A stretch of 45,770 bases of DNA, taken from Mariprofundaceae bacterium (lineage in GTDB: Bacteria; Pseudomonadota; Zetaproteobacteria; Mariprofundales; Mariprofundaceae). The stretch spans positions 1-45,770 of the forward strand of contig JAUZQZ010000117.1 in assembly GCA_030950745.1 (NCBI GenBank), given 5' to 3'. The stretch's first letter is position 1, and each line of letters starts with the position of its first letter. A program made the position numbers and the translations under genes. The notes under the pieces are model-generated. The model was given only the letters and a program-made list of their open reading frames with translations, made no database searches and was not told the origin of the DNA. Positions 1 to 7,692 of the stretch are shown piece after piece.

Positions 1-146
1 GAATGAATAGCTGGCGTCCAGCATTCCCAATAGCTGCGTTACCAAGCACTCGCAATAGCCCTGCTATTACAAGCGCTTGGCGCCTTGCTCTTGAAAACGC
101 TGAATCACAATCTATTTCACCCAGACTTATTCAGAGGTTCCCTAAC
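1..146. mobile_element. Possible end of an IS/MITE element running off the left edge
   Basis: No gene is supported here. The sequence at 131-145 reads, on the minus strand, GGAACCTCTGAATAAG, which resembles the terminal inverted repeats of IS5-like elements and their small non-autonomous derivatives as I remember them. The A+T-rich sequence to its left has no recognisable coding content. Only one end lies inside the window, so the partner repeat and target duplication cannot be seen. Low confidence. Confidence 0.3.
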
Positions 147-150
147 AGTA

Positions 151-1590
151 TCAACCGGAGGGTACGAGCAGGACAATATCAATGCGCCGGTTACGCTCGC
201 GTCCTTCAGCTGTTTCATTGTTGGCAATGGGTTTGTCCTCACCAAAACCGACGCCTGAGATGTCAACATGGATGAATTCCATGCGGCCTCGCAGATAATC
301 CTGTACTGCCAGCGCCCGTCTCTCGGATAAGTCCTGATTGTACAGATTGGCACCTACGGAATCGGTATGGCCTTCAACACGCACATTGCGATTATTGAAA
401 ATAGTGATGGATTCCATCACATGGTCCAGAATTGAGTAGGTATTGGGTGGAATCACAGCGCTACCGCTACGGAAATTCAGCTTTTTCAGACGCAGAATGA
501 CATTGGCATCCGGCGTTAGCAGAATTTCAACATTGGCGGGATCGAACAGTTTGATTAAACGCTTGATTTTGGCTTCAGCTTCACGTTTAAGCTGCAATTT
601 CCGCCGGATTTCTCCCATGGCAGCCATATCAGTCTTGTATTTCGTTTCATATTTCGAAAGTTTTTCCGAGAGTTCACGAATTTGTCCATCGGCATCGGCA
701 AGTTGTGCGGCATTATTTTGCTGCATTTCCTGTACAGCCTGTTTCAGCAATTCAAGCTGTTCTTCTGGTGTCTGACCACGGTTTAAATCCACATTAAGTG
801 CTTTTCCCAGCATACGCATACGCCCATCCTGAGCATCTATCCAACTCTCAACCGCTGAGGATTTCTTATCAAATTTCTGTCCCAGTCTTGAAATTCGCAT
901 CGCACGCCGGGCTTGTATTTCACCACGCTTGGCAATGGAGTAGGCACGCGTTTGTTCATTGGGGCTTTCCTTGATGATGCGTTCGACGGTGCTGTGGGCT
1001 TTTGCTGCCGTGGTCAGTGCTTTTGGTGCATATTTTCTGGCTTTAACCCTGCGTGCGCCGGCGATGGCACGGCCCAGTGGTTTGGATATTTGCTCACGGG
1101 CTGCAACCACTTCAGCCGCATGAACAGTATTTCGGGCCATTTTAGCAACATTACGTGCTTTTCGTTCGTACCCGTTCTCGAAAGCCTCGACGACGCGGGA
1201 AAAATCTTCTTCCGCCCGTTTGGCCAGATCGGCGCGGAATTTCTTGCTGTCGGATAGCTGCATACGGTCGCGGCTTTCCACCAGATGATGAAATTTCTGA
1301 CTAAAGGATTGTGAAATACTGGAGGCTTCCTGTGCATTGATTTGCGCCTCGTCCAGGCTCTGGCGTATGGATTCGACGGACTTTCTGCGATTCAGCATAT
1401 CTTCAGCATCCGCCAATGCTTCCCGGGCATCTGCGAAATGTTCCGGTGCAAACTCGGCAGCACGTAGTTGTTTGGCGTCCGCAATCGATTTTTTTGCTTC
1501 ATCCAGTGTGGCAGCATGTGCCGCTGGTAGAAAAAAGATGGTGGTTAAAACAAATACTACCCTGATAGAATGAATAGGCGTCCGCATCAT
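151..1590 (-). CDS. OmpA-family outer-membrane protein with DUF4398 N-terminal region
   Basis: Predicted periplasmic or outer-membrane-associated protein of 479 residues that should anchor the envelope to peptidoglycan. A signal peptide (about residues 1-27, ending PAAHA) is followed by a DUF4398-like alanine/glutamate-rich helical region (about 30-100), a long charged helical stretch with coiled-coil character to about 360, and a C-terminal OmpA domain (about 370-475). The OmpA domain shows FRSGSAVI, VEGHTDSVG, the peptidoglycan-binding LSERRA motif and ERNRRIDI. I chose the ATG at 1590 because AGAGGA lies 6-8 nt upstream. An ATG at 1620 would add ten residues and bury the signal peptide. 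It is the last gene of the minus-strand group, 144 bp beyond orn, so it may have its own promoter. Family assignment is firm; the exact role is not known. Confidence 0.85.
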   Translation of the reverse strand: MMRTPIHSIRVVFVLTTIFFLPAAHAATLDEAKKSIADAKQLRAAEFAPEHFADAREALADAEDMLNRRKSVESIRQSLDEAQINAQEASSISQSFSQKFHHLVESRDRMQLSDSKKFRADLAKRAEEDFSRVVEAFENGYERKARNVAKMARNTVHAAEVVAAREQISKPLGRAIAGARRVKARKYAPKALTTAAKAHSTVERIIKESPNEQTRAYSIAKRGEIQARRAMRISRLGQKFDKKSSAVESWIDAQDGRMRMLGKALNVDLNRGQTPEEQLELLKQAVQEMQQNNAAQLADADGQIRELSEKLSKYETKYKTDMAAMGEIRRKLQLKREAEAKIKRLIKLFDPANVEILLTPDANVILRLKKLNFRSGSAVIPPNTYSILDHVMESITIFNNRNVRVEGHTDSVGANLYNQDLSERRALAVQDYLRGRMEFIHVDISGVGFGEDKPIANNETAEGRERNRRIDIVLLVPSG

Positions 1591-1678
1591 AATTATCCTC
1601 TTTAACCGGAACGATTCCATGTTCAGCTCCGATAATATTTCGTTTGCGCTGCAGCTTGGTTAAAGCCATTGCAATCGA

Positions 1679-1696
1679 AAGTGACCCACATCACTT
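1679..1696. promoter_or_regulatory. Palindrome resembling a CRP-family binding site
   Basis: AAGTGACCCACATCACTT contains GTGA-N6-TCAC half-sites, the core spacing of CRP-type operators. It lies about 90 bp upstream of the OmpA-like start and downstream of orn. The flanking bases differ from the E. coli consensus and no convincing -35/-10 pair was found nearby, so this is only a suggestion. Confidence 0.3.
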
Positions 1697-1734
1697 CCTG
1701 ATAATGCTAGCAGACCAGTACGGAAAACAGAATA

Positions 1735-2280
1735 TTATTTCGCTGTGAACAATCGCTCACGATAATAACGTAGTTCCGCGATGGATTCCCGTACGTCATC
1801 CATGGCCAGATGCATTCCTTTTTTGGCTGGCGGTTTGATGTCCGGATACCAGCGGCTTGCCAGTTCTTTGATCGTACTGACATCAACAATGCGATAATGG
1901 AGATATGCTTCCATCTGCGGCATATAACGAGCCAGAAAACGCCGGTCCTGATGAATCGAGTTGCCGCACAGGGGAACGGTACGTTCGGTGGTATATTGCC
2001 GGATAAAGGCCAGTGTTTCGGTTTCAGCCTGTACCAGCGAAATCTTCGAGACCAGTACCCGGTTGGAGAGTCCCGATCCTGCATGCTGTTTTTTGCACCA
2101 TTCGTTCATGTTGTCCAGCACCTGTTTATCATGATGGATAGCGATGCTCGGCCCTTCACCGAGGACGTTGAGGTTCTTGTCCGTAACAATGGTGGCAATT
2201 TCCAGAATGGTGTCAGTTTCAGGGTCGAGTCCGGTCATTTCAAGGTCCATCCAGACCAGATTATCTTTTGAGACGCTCAT
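1735..2280 (-). CDS. orn: Oligoribonuclease (3'-5' exoribonuclease for nanoRNA)
   Basis: Degrades 2-5 nt RNAs and linear di-GMP to mononucleotides in the cytoplasm. The 181-residue length is typical of Orn. DEDDh exonuclease motifs are visible: DLEMTGLD near residue 12 (Exo I), [11 protein letters not shown] near 106 (Exo II), and H-x4-DDVRESI near 155 (Exo III, catalytic His and Asp). It starts with ATG 9 bp after the pdxB stop and is probably co-transcribed with it. Nothing unusual is seen; the call is secure. Confidence 0.95.
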   Translation of the reverse strand: MSVSKDNLVWMDLEMTGLDPETDTILEIATIVTDKNLNVLGEGPSIAIHHDKQVLDNMNEWCKKQHAGSGLSNRVLVSKISLVQAETETLAFIRQYTTERTVPLCGNSIHQDRRFLARYMPQMEAYLHYRIVDVSTIKELASRWYPDIKPPAKKGMHLAMDDVRESIAELRYYRERLFTAK

Positions 2281-2289
2281 TTCCGAATG

Positions 2290-3474
2290 TTATACAATAT
2301 TCATGCCCAGCGCCTGTGCCAGTTGCCGGAGGGTCTGATCGACATATACCGGAGAAGCTTTGATAAAATGGACGGGAATATGTTCCCACGCCCGGCGTAC
2401 CGGATAATGGCGGCGCCAGGCGGTAAAGGCTTCGGGGAGTGCGGAATCGGGCAAATATCCCCATGTATGCATCGCTTCGTAATCAGCGCCTATGGGATAC
2501 AGTCTGGTTGCTGCCGTGTGCAGGTCATGCCATGGATTATCCGTACAAGTAATTTCAACAGGCGTACCGGGTGGCGGCAGGTGATCTTGCATATTCCATT
2601 CAGGCACGATTTTCAGCCAGCGACACAGAGCGTTATATGCATATTGCGTATTGGCTGCTTTCCCATCAAGCGAATGCCCGGCGATGTGCGGTGTACCAAT
2701 CACGAGTTGCGGATGCATCAAAAGCCGATGCAGAGGGGCGGGTTCGTTCTCCCAGCAATCCAGTACGGCAAAGCGTCCCGCATCATCATCCAGCCAGTCT
2801 ACCAATGCGGTATTATCCACACAGGTGCCACGTCCGGCATTGATAATGCCTTTACCCCGGAAATCGGATAGCCGTGCTGCATTGAGCAGGTGTACGGTAC
2901 AATCCTCCCCATCATGGATAAGTGGTGTGTGTAGCGTCAATACATCAGCCTGTTCCAGCAATTCGTTCAGAGAACAGAACCCTGTGTCACCTTCGGCGCG
3001 TGCCCTTGGCGGGTCATTGATCAATGTTCGTATCCCCAGTGCTTTGCAAACCTTTGCCAGCGCTCCTCCGATACGACCTGCGCCGATGATGCCGATAGTT
3101 GTGCCGGGAAGGGTAATCAGGTTGCGGGCATGCAGATCCAGCAGGACCGTGACCATGTATTCGATGACTGAACCGGTGGAACTTCCAGCGGCATTGGCGA
3201 AGGCAATACCATGGTTTGTCAGCCAGTTTTTGTCGAAGTGGTCATCGCCGATGGTGGCAGTTGCGGCAAAGCGAACAGGCGTTCCTTCCAGCAGGTTAGC
3301 GTTGGCCCTGGTCGAGGAGCGTGTCAATAGAATCTCGGCATCCTGTAGCGCCTCACGGCAAATATCCCCGTGTTCCAGCACACGCAATGTCACACCGAAC
3401 CCGGGCAGTGTGGAAAAAGCGCTTTCCACACCCCAGATATGTCGATCGGCAACGATATGTAGTGACGCAGTCAT
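2290..3474 (-). CDS. pdxB: Erythronate-4-phosphate dehydrogenase
   Basis: Oxidises 4-phosphoerythronate in the DXP-dependent pathway to pyridoxal 5'-phosphate. The 394-residue protein belongs to the D-2-hydroxyacid dehydrogenase family. A Rossmann NAD site (GIIGAGRIGG) lies near residue 130, and the Arg (NAGRGT), Glu (CWENEP) and His (TPHIAGHS) catalytic residues follow in order. The IAGHSLDGKAAN signature and a C-terminal extension of about 110 residues separate PdxB from phosphoglycerate dehydrogenase (SerA). It sits between rfaE2 (85 bp upstream) and orn (9 bp downstream). The N-terminal start at ATG 3474 has no strong Shine-Dalgarno sequence. Confidence 0.92.
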   Translation of the reverse strand: MTASLHIVADRHIWGVESAFSTLPGFGVTLRVLEHGDICREALQDAEILLTRSSTRANANLLEGTPVRFAATATIGDDHFDKNWLTNHGIAFANAAGSSTGSVIEYMVTVLLDLHARNLITLPGTTIGIIGAGRIGGALAKVCKALGIRTLINDPPRARAEGDTGFCSLNELLEQADVLTLHTPLIHDGEDCTVHLLNAARLSDFRGKGIINAGRGTCVDNTALVDWLDDDAGRFAVLDCWENEPAPLHRLLMHPQLVIGTPHIAGHSLDGKAANTQYAYNALCRWLKIVPEWNMQDHLPPPGTPVEITCTDNPWHDLHTAATRLYPIGADYEAMHTWGYLPDSALPEAFTAWRRHYPVRRAWEHIPVHFIKASPVYVDQTLRQLAQALGMNIV

Positions 3475-3558
3475 TTCATTTCGGCAATCCGGAATTTAAT
3501 TACCAGCAAGTCACCACTGACAGTTTCCGATCTGTATTTAAATGGGGGAAAGGAGTCT

Positions 3559-4041
3559 TCATGCATCCAACCTCCGAATACGGGCAATCAATGTCGAACT
3601 GGAATGACCATTCACAAACGGTATAACGATAACTTTCCCGCCATTTTCGCGCACCTCTTTGGCACCGACAATACTGTCCGGTTCGTAATCACCGCCCTTG
3701 ACCAGCATATCCGGTATCAGTGATTTGATGAGATCCAGTGGCGTGTCTTCCGGGAAGGGGACGACCATATCCACGGACTTGAGTGCTGTTAACATGATGG
3801 CGCGGTCGGGCAAAGGATTGATGGGGCGGGTGGCGCCTTTGAGCCGACGTATGGAATCGTCGTCATTCAGACCGACAATCAGTACATCGCCGAGCGCTCT
3901 GGCTTTTTGGAGATAGTCAATATGGCCCGGATGCAGCAGGTCGAAGCAGCCGTTGGTGAATACGATGCGTTTGCCCTGTGAACGCCATTCTTCAAGTTTT
4001 TTCTGAGCCTCAGGTCGTGGCGTGCAGGCACTGCTCACCAT
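3559..4041 (-). CDS. rfaE2: D-glycero-beta-D-manno-heptose 1-phosphate adenylyltransferase
   Basis: Transfers AMP from ATP to heptose 1-phosphate to give ADP-heptose for the LPS inner core. At 160 residues it matches the stand-alone C-terminal half of HldE; no kinase domain is attached or nearby. The cytidylyltransferase-like motifs are present: FTNGCFDLLHPGH near residue 28 (nucleotide-binding HxGH) and the GHSSSTLIARIR C-terminus. Its start overlaps the dolP stop by one base. With gmhA a few genes upstream, this supplies two of the heptose pathway steps. The kinase (rfaE1/hldA) and phosphatase (gmhB) are not in the window. Confidence 0.92.
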   Translation of the reverse strand: MVSSACTPRPEAQKKLEEWRSQGKRIVFTNGCFDLLHPGHIDYLQKARALGDVLIVGLNDDDSIRRLKGATRPINPLPDRAIMLTALKSVDMVVPFPEDTPLDLIKSLIPDMLVKGGDYEPDSIVGAKEVRENGGKVIVIPFVNGHSSSTLIARIRRLDA

Positions 4042-4616
4042 TAGTTTTTTATGTGCAACAAATTGACGATACTGGTTACACCCTTGACGGAATTTGCCAG
4101 GGTGGCAGCGCGCTGGCGCTGCAGGCTGTTTCCAACGATGCCTTGCAGATACACTTTGCCATCCACGGTTTCCACGTGTACGGAAAACCCCGATACTTCC
4201 TCATCGTTGAACAGTTCCCGTTTAACCTTGGTTGTAATCCAGGTATCTGAGAGTAATTCTCCAGTGGGGGGTTCTCCCAGCTTGATTTCCGAGCGCACTG
4301 AACGCACACCACTGATGTGGCGACAGATGTAAATGGCACGATCAATCTGTTCCTGACGTGGCAGGTAGCCGGTGAGCAGGACTTTACCGGCAATGACCTC
4401 TGCACTGATCCAGCGTGATGGCATGTCTTTCTCGGCGATCAGGCGTGCATCAATTTTGGAGGAAATCGCAGCATCGTCGAAATGTTCACCAAGCGAACGT
4501 TTATCGTTAGCGGCACTGCTTGCTGCCGTACCGCCACCAACCAGCATGGTGGCAAAACAGCCCGAAAGACCGCAGATGCTAATAAGAAGAGTGCCGTATA
4601 AAACAAGACGATTCAT
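4041..4616 (-). CDS. dolP: DolP-like outer-membrane lipoprotein with two BON domains
   Basis: A 191-residue lipoprotein. The signal peptide ends in a lipobox (LSGC, Cys near residue 19), followed by two BON domains at about 45-115 and 120-190. In E. coli, DolP (YraP) binds anionic lipids at the division site and supports envelope integrity. The assignment rests on the double BON architecture and on synteny: rsmI, lpoA, yraN and a SIS protein lie next to dolP in E. coli and all are present just upstream here. I chose the ATG at 4616, which follows GGAGG and begins directly with the signal peptide; an ATG at 4661 would add 15 polar residues. It overlaps rfaE2 by one base. Confidence 0.82.
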   Translation of the reverse strand: MNRLVLYGTLLISICGLSGCFATMLVGGGTAASSAANDKRSLGEHFDDAAISSKIDARLIAEKDMPSRWISAEVIAGKVLLTGYLPRQEQIDRAIYICRHISGVRSVRSEIKLGEPPTGELLSDTWITTKVKRELFNDEEVSGFSVHVETVDGKVYLQGIVGNSLQRQRAATLANSVKGVTSIVNLLHIKN

Positions 4617-4644
4617 CGTGGAGGTCCTCCGGGGATTCCGATTT

Positions 4645-4776
4645 TCAGTCTGCCGTACCACTAAGGAGATACGCCAGAATAGCGCAAAGCAGTGCCAGAA
4701 AAATAAATTGCAGAACCGGGGGGGTGTTCTCCCGCTGATTCCAGTGATGGTTGTTGTCCGGATTAGTCAATATCAT
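4645..4776 (-). CDS. Possible 43-residue single-span membrane protein
   Basis: A small reading frame between the unknown 317-residue gene and dolP. Its ATG at 4776 overlaps the end of the upstream gene by 14 nt, which would allow translational coupling. The product has a polar N-terminal half rich in Asn and His, then one hydrophobic helix (LQFIFLALLCAILAYLL) close to the C-terminus. This is the shape of a small tail-anchored or regulatory membrane protein. AGGA lies 12-13 nt upstream of the ATG and a run of G residues directly abuts it, so the ribosome-binding site is imperfect. I do not recognise a family. Without conservation data it could be chance. Confidence 0.42.
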   Translation of the reverse strand: MILTNPDNNHHWNQRENTPPVLQFIFLALLCAILAYLLSGTAD

Positions 4777-5716
4777 CCCCCAGGGTGTCCTGCACTGCGG
4801 CGAATAACAGCGGCAACAACAGTTCATCCGGTCCCGGCAGCCAGATACCGCGTCCCCCCGGTTGGGAGAGGTGTCCTGTCACATCTGCTACGGTAGTGGC
4901 GCTGGCAGATGGATCGATAACCACGCACGTCAGTTTCTCTATTTTCTTGCCAAGATTCCGTGCCGCATCTACAGCCTGCATGAACACCCGTGGCAGGATG
5001 ACACTGGAAGCAACATTGAGGATAATACCACCGCTGGCTTCGGCCATCATTGCTGCCAGCAAGCGAAAATCGATGAATCCGGTAGCGCCCAGCGATTCAC
5101 CATGCGCCGACGGATGAAGGTTGAAAGCGTCGGCACCAATAGCCGGGTGTACGCTGACTGGAATGTCATAGCGCGATGCAGTGGCCAGAACGCTGTGGTC
5201 AAGATGGTTCGGCGCCGCATCAATGATCTTTTCTCCTACGCTTTTACCAATTCCCCATCCCTCAATCGCGCCAAAATTGATTGCCTCATTAATCAACCGG
5301 CTTGTTTCTTCGGTGACACGGCAGGCGCCATCCACCATATCTCTATCGTATGACCGTAGCGTATGGCCGGACAATGCGATTTCCACGTCCTGTAGCAGGG
5401 CGGCACCAGTCAGGACAAGGCCGGAAATAATCCGCTGCTCCAATAGACGAACGAGTAGAGGACTCAATCCCGAATCCATCACATGACCGCCACAGCCAAG
5501 AATAATACTTTTCTTCCGCCGGTGAGCGGATGTGATGGCATCACGTAACTCCATCAGATCATGCGCTGCACCGATGCCGGGAAGGCTGCATAGAAAGTCC
5601 GAGAAGCTTCCGTTTGCCCGGTATGGTGCGCCAAAGTCTTCATCTTCGGCATCGGGCTTGCGTTTGGCCAGCGGAATTGTTTTCAGTTTGCTGAAGGAGA
5701 GTGGTTTCAGGTTCAT
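4763..5716 (-). CDS. Conserved protein of unknown function, possibly deoxyhypusine synthase-like fold
   Basis: A 317-residue cytoplasmic protein with no signal peptide or membrane span. Visible conserved-looking segments are NGSFSDFLCSLPGI (near residue 35), ILGCGGHVMDSGLSP (72), TGAALLQDVEIALSGHT (100), SVHPAIGADAFNLHPSAHG (188), TGFIDFRLLA (212), GGIILNVASSVILP (228) and a C-terminal TGHLSQPGGRG. Glycine-rich loops between hydrophobic strands suggest a nucleotide-binding alpha/beta fold. I recall bacterial proteins of unknown function with this pattern, sometimes annotated as deoxyhypusine synthase-like, near heptose genes; that recollection is not proof. The start overlaps the gmhA stop by 4 nt (ATGA), so it is tightly coupled to a heptose-pathway enzyme. 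No function is assigned. Confidence 0.75.
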   Translation of the reverse strand: MNLKPLSFSKLKTIPLAKRKPDAEDEDFGAPYRANGSFSDFLCSLPGIGAAHDLMELRDAITSAHRRKKSIILGCGGHVMDSGLSPLLVRLLEQRIISGLVLTGAALLQDVEIALSGHTLRSYDRDMVDGACRVTEETSRLINEAINFGAIEGWGIGKSVGEKIIDAAPNHLDHSVLATASRYDIPVSVHPAIGADAFNLHPSAHGESLGATGFIDFRLLAAMMAEASGGIILNVASSVILPRVFMQAVDAARNLGKKIEKLTCVVIDPSASATTVADVTGHLSQPGGRGIWLPGPDELLLPLLFAAVQDTLGDDID

Positions 5717-6312
5717 GATATTTCCCTATTCTTTAAGTGATGATCAATCAGGCTGCACAGAATGTGCAGGCAGGTGATATGCATTTCCTGAATACGTGGC
5801 GTGGAGCTGTGCGGGATATTCAGGAGCGCGGATATGCTGGAAAGGCGGCCCAGACGGCCTCCGTCTTTTCCGGTCAGGGCTATAACCGGCATTCCCTGCC
5901 TTGCGGCAGCTTCAGCCGCAGCAATAACATTGGCCGAATTGCCACTGGTTGATATGGCGAGTAATACGTCACCCTGATTTCCGAGTGCTTCGACCTGACG
6001 CGCAAACACCTGATCAAAGGAGATGTCATTGGCGATACTGGTAATCACCGATGCGTCATGGGTCAGAGCAACGGACGCAAGTCCCGGACGATCCGTTTCA
6101 AAGCGATTGACCAGTTCACCGGCGAAGTGTTGTGCATCCGCGGCAGATCCCCCGTTACCACATGCCAGGATTTTCCCTTTCTGCTTCAGGCAGTCCAGCA
6201 TCAGCATGGCAGCTTTGAGTAAAGGCTCGGATAGCAATTCGCCACACTGTTGCCGTAACTGAATGCCATCCCCGATAGCCTGTTGGATGATCTGACTGGT
6301 CGTGTTTTGCAT
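5713..6312 (-). CDS. gmhA: SIS-domain phosphoheptose isomerase (GmhA/DiaA family)
   Basis: A 199-residue sugar-isomerase-domain protein. GmhA converts sedoheptulose 7-phosphate to D-glycero-D-manno-heptose 7-phosphate, the first step towards ADP-heptose. The family motifs are clear: CGNGGSAADAQHFAGEL near residue 51, STSGNS near 118, ALTGKDGG near 144, and RIQEMHI near 173. The catalytic Glu (in GELVNRF) and His (in QEMHI) of GmhA are both kept. Its position beside yraN matches diaA (yraO), a DnaA-binding paralogue in E. coli, so DiaA function is an alternative. The rfaE2 gene in the same run favours GmhA. It is separated from yraN by 175 bp of palindromes. Confidence 0.85.
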   Translation of the reverse strand: MQNTTSQIIQQAIGDGIQLRQQCGELLSEPLLKAAMLMLDCLKQKGKILACGNGGSAADAQHFAGELVNRFETDRPGLASVALTHDASVITSIANDISFDQVFARQVEALGNQGDVLLAISTSGNSANVIAAAEAAARQGMPVIALTGKDGGRLGRLSSISALLNIPHSSTPRIQEMHITCLHILCSLIDHHLKNREIS

Positions 6313-6337
6313 GGCTCATATCCTATCTAAAGAAGGT

Positions 6338-6483
6338 CCGGAAAACTACGTCCCTGTAGTTTTCCGGTACGCAAAGATAAAAGCGCAGTTTTATCTTTGC
6401 TCACAAAATCAAGCACCTGCGCGCATGATTTTGGCAGGCCATGGGTGGCCTGCACGGATGCTCTGACTTTTTCAGAGCATCCG
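6338..6483. repeat. Array of five consecutive hairpins in the yraN-gmhA gap
   Basis: Five inverted repeats follow one another almost without spacers. They are 6338-6349/6356-6367 (12-bp stem, 6-nt loop), 6371-6382/6389-6400 (12-bp, 6-nt loop), 6405-6411/6426-6432 (7-bp, extendable by an inner GC pair), 6434-6441/6446-6453 (8-bp, 4-nt loop) and 6455-6466/6472-6483 (12-bp, 5-nt loop). All stems given are perfect. The array fills nearly all the space between the yraN stop and the gmhA start. It could be a repetitive palindromic element, an RNA-stabilising or attenuating structure, or a composite terminator. Confidence 0.85.
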
Positions 6484-6487
6484 TACA

Positions 6488-6835
6488 TTACCGGAACACG
6501 TCCCGCAAATGTTCAATCCGCGGGATCAATTTTCCGGGCGTGATAATGATTAAATCAAAACGGCATTGCAATTGCGTAAGCTCAGGATGCCGGGCAAGCC
6601 ATGCGGTGGCAGCCGAACGCAACCGTGTTTGTTTATCCGCATGTACTGCCAGCAGACCGTCTTCCCGACGGGGGCGGCGCTTCACCTCCACAAAAGCGAG
6701 TACATCGGCCTTGCGCGCCACAATATCCAGTTCACCACGTCCTCCACGGGCATTGCGGTCAAGCATGGTATATCCATGCCAGCGCAGATGGCGGGCTGCT
6801 TTCTCCTCTGCTTCCTGACCCTTCTTCGTACTCAT
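6488..6835 (-). CDS. yraN: YraN/UPF0102 family endonuclease-like protein
   Basis: A 115-residue member of UPF0102, a family with a Holliday-junction-resolvase-like PD-(D/E)XK fold and no firmly settled role. The core motif is visible: GQEAEEKAARHL near residue 6, then GELDIVARKADVLAFVEVKRR near 32-53, holding the Asp and Glu-x-Lys of the nuclease site. The ATG at 6835 overlaps the rsmI stop by 4 nt (ATGA), so I prefer it to more upstream starts that would lie inside rsmI. The position after rsmI matches the E. coli rsmI/yraN neighbourhood. Confidence 0.9.
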   Translation of the reverse strand: MSTKKGQEAEEKAARHLRWHGYTMLDRNARGGRGELDIVARKADVLAFVEVKRRPRREDGLLAVHADKQTRLRSAATAWLARHPELTQLQCRFDLIIITPGKLIPRIEHLRDVFR

Positions 6836-7692
6836 GATTTCCTGGCATTCATCAACAGGGTATAAACCCGCGAGCGAGGAATGTTTAATATATTGGCAAC
6901 CTGTCTGGCACGGGCGGAAGGAGGCAGTTCTTTTATGTTTTCTTGCTCCAGCATCAGGACAATTTCTTCGTCGCTGATAATCTTTTTGCCCTCGCAAGGG
7001 CCGATGACGACGATAATTTCACCACGCACGGTTGTTGCGCCCAGCTTGCTTCTTATTTCATCCAGTGAGCCGCAGATAAAGGTTTCATACAGTTTGGTGA
7101 TTTCACGCGCCACACATGCCTGCCGTTCGGGACCGCACTGATCAATCAGATCATCCAGTGTATTCAACAGTCGTTTGGGTGATTCAAGAAAAACATGCGT
7201 CATGTCAGCACCGGCAATTTCGTTGAGGCGTTGCCGCCGTGTTTTGCCCGAACGTGGAAGAAAACCTGAAAAAACGAAACGATCCGTGGGCAGACCACAG
7301 GCTGAAAGAGCGGCGATGGGGCTGCATGGCCCCGGAACGGGCGTAATGCGAATGTCGTGGCGGCGCAGTTTGCGTACCAGAGTAAAGCCGGGATCGCTGA
7401 TGAGTGGCGTACCGGCATCGGAAATCAGTGCAATATTTTTTCCCGCTTCCAACAGGAGCAACAGCTTTTGAGCCATGGCGGATTCATTATGCTCGTGACA
7501 GGCAATCATTGGTGTTTTGATGTCATAATGCCTGCACAGGCGATGACTGGTGCGCGTATCTTCGGCAGCAATTATATCAGCACTTTTCAGCGTATCTATA
7601 GCTCTGTAAGTCATGTCGGCCAAGTTACCGATGGGGGTGGCGACAACGAACAGTTGGCCGGGACCCTGCTTATCATTAGGCTGCGAGCTCAT
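6832..7692 (-). CDS. rsmI: 16S rRNA (cytidine-1402-2'-O)-methyltransferase
   Basis: SAM-dependent methyltransferase that 2'-O-methylates C1402 in the ribosomal P site. The 286-residue length and tetrapyrrole-methylase fold fit RsmI. Motifs include LFVVATPIGNLADM near residue 14, AAEDTRTSHRL near 43, LISDAGTPLISDPGF near 90, PVPGPCSPIAALSACG near 119 and FSGFLPRSGK. The predicted ATG at 7692 overlaps the candidate lpoA ATG on the other strand: both start codons share the palindrome CATG. No in-frame alternative start lies between this ATG and the first conserved motif. Confidence 0.95.
   Translation of the reverse strand: MSSQPNDKQGPGQLFVVATPIGNLADMTYRAIDTLKSADIIAAEDTRTSHRLCRHYDIKTPMIACHEHNESAMAQKLLLLLEAGKNIALISDAGTPLISDPGFTLVRKLRRHDIRITPVPGPCSPIAALSACGLPTDRFVFSGFLPRSGKTRRQRLNEIAGADMTHVFLESPKRLLNTLDDLIDQCGPERQACVAREITKLYETFICGSLDEIRSKLGATTVRGEIIVVIGPCEGKKIISDEEIVLMLEQENIKELPPSARARQVANILNIPRSRVYTLLMNARKS

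Noticed and set aside
2651-3499. Long plus-strand frame opposite pdxB
   Set aside because: Shadow of the pdxB codon pattern; pdxB has full family motifs, and the opposite frame is Ser/Arg/Pro-rich with none.
6338-6483. CRISPR array
   Set aside because: The stems differ from each other in sequence and there are no repeated units with spacers of constant length, nor any cas genes.
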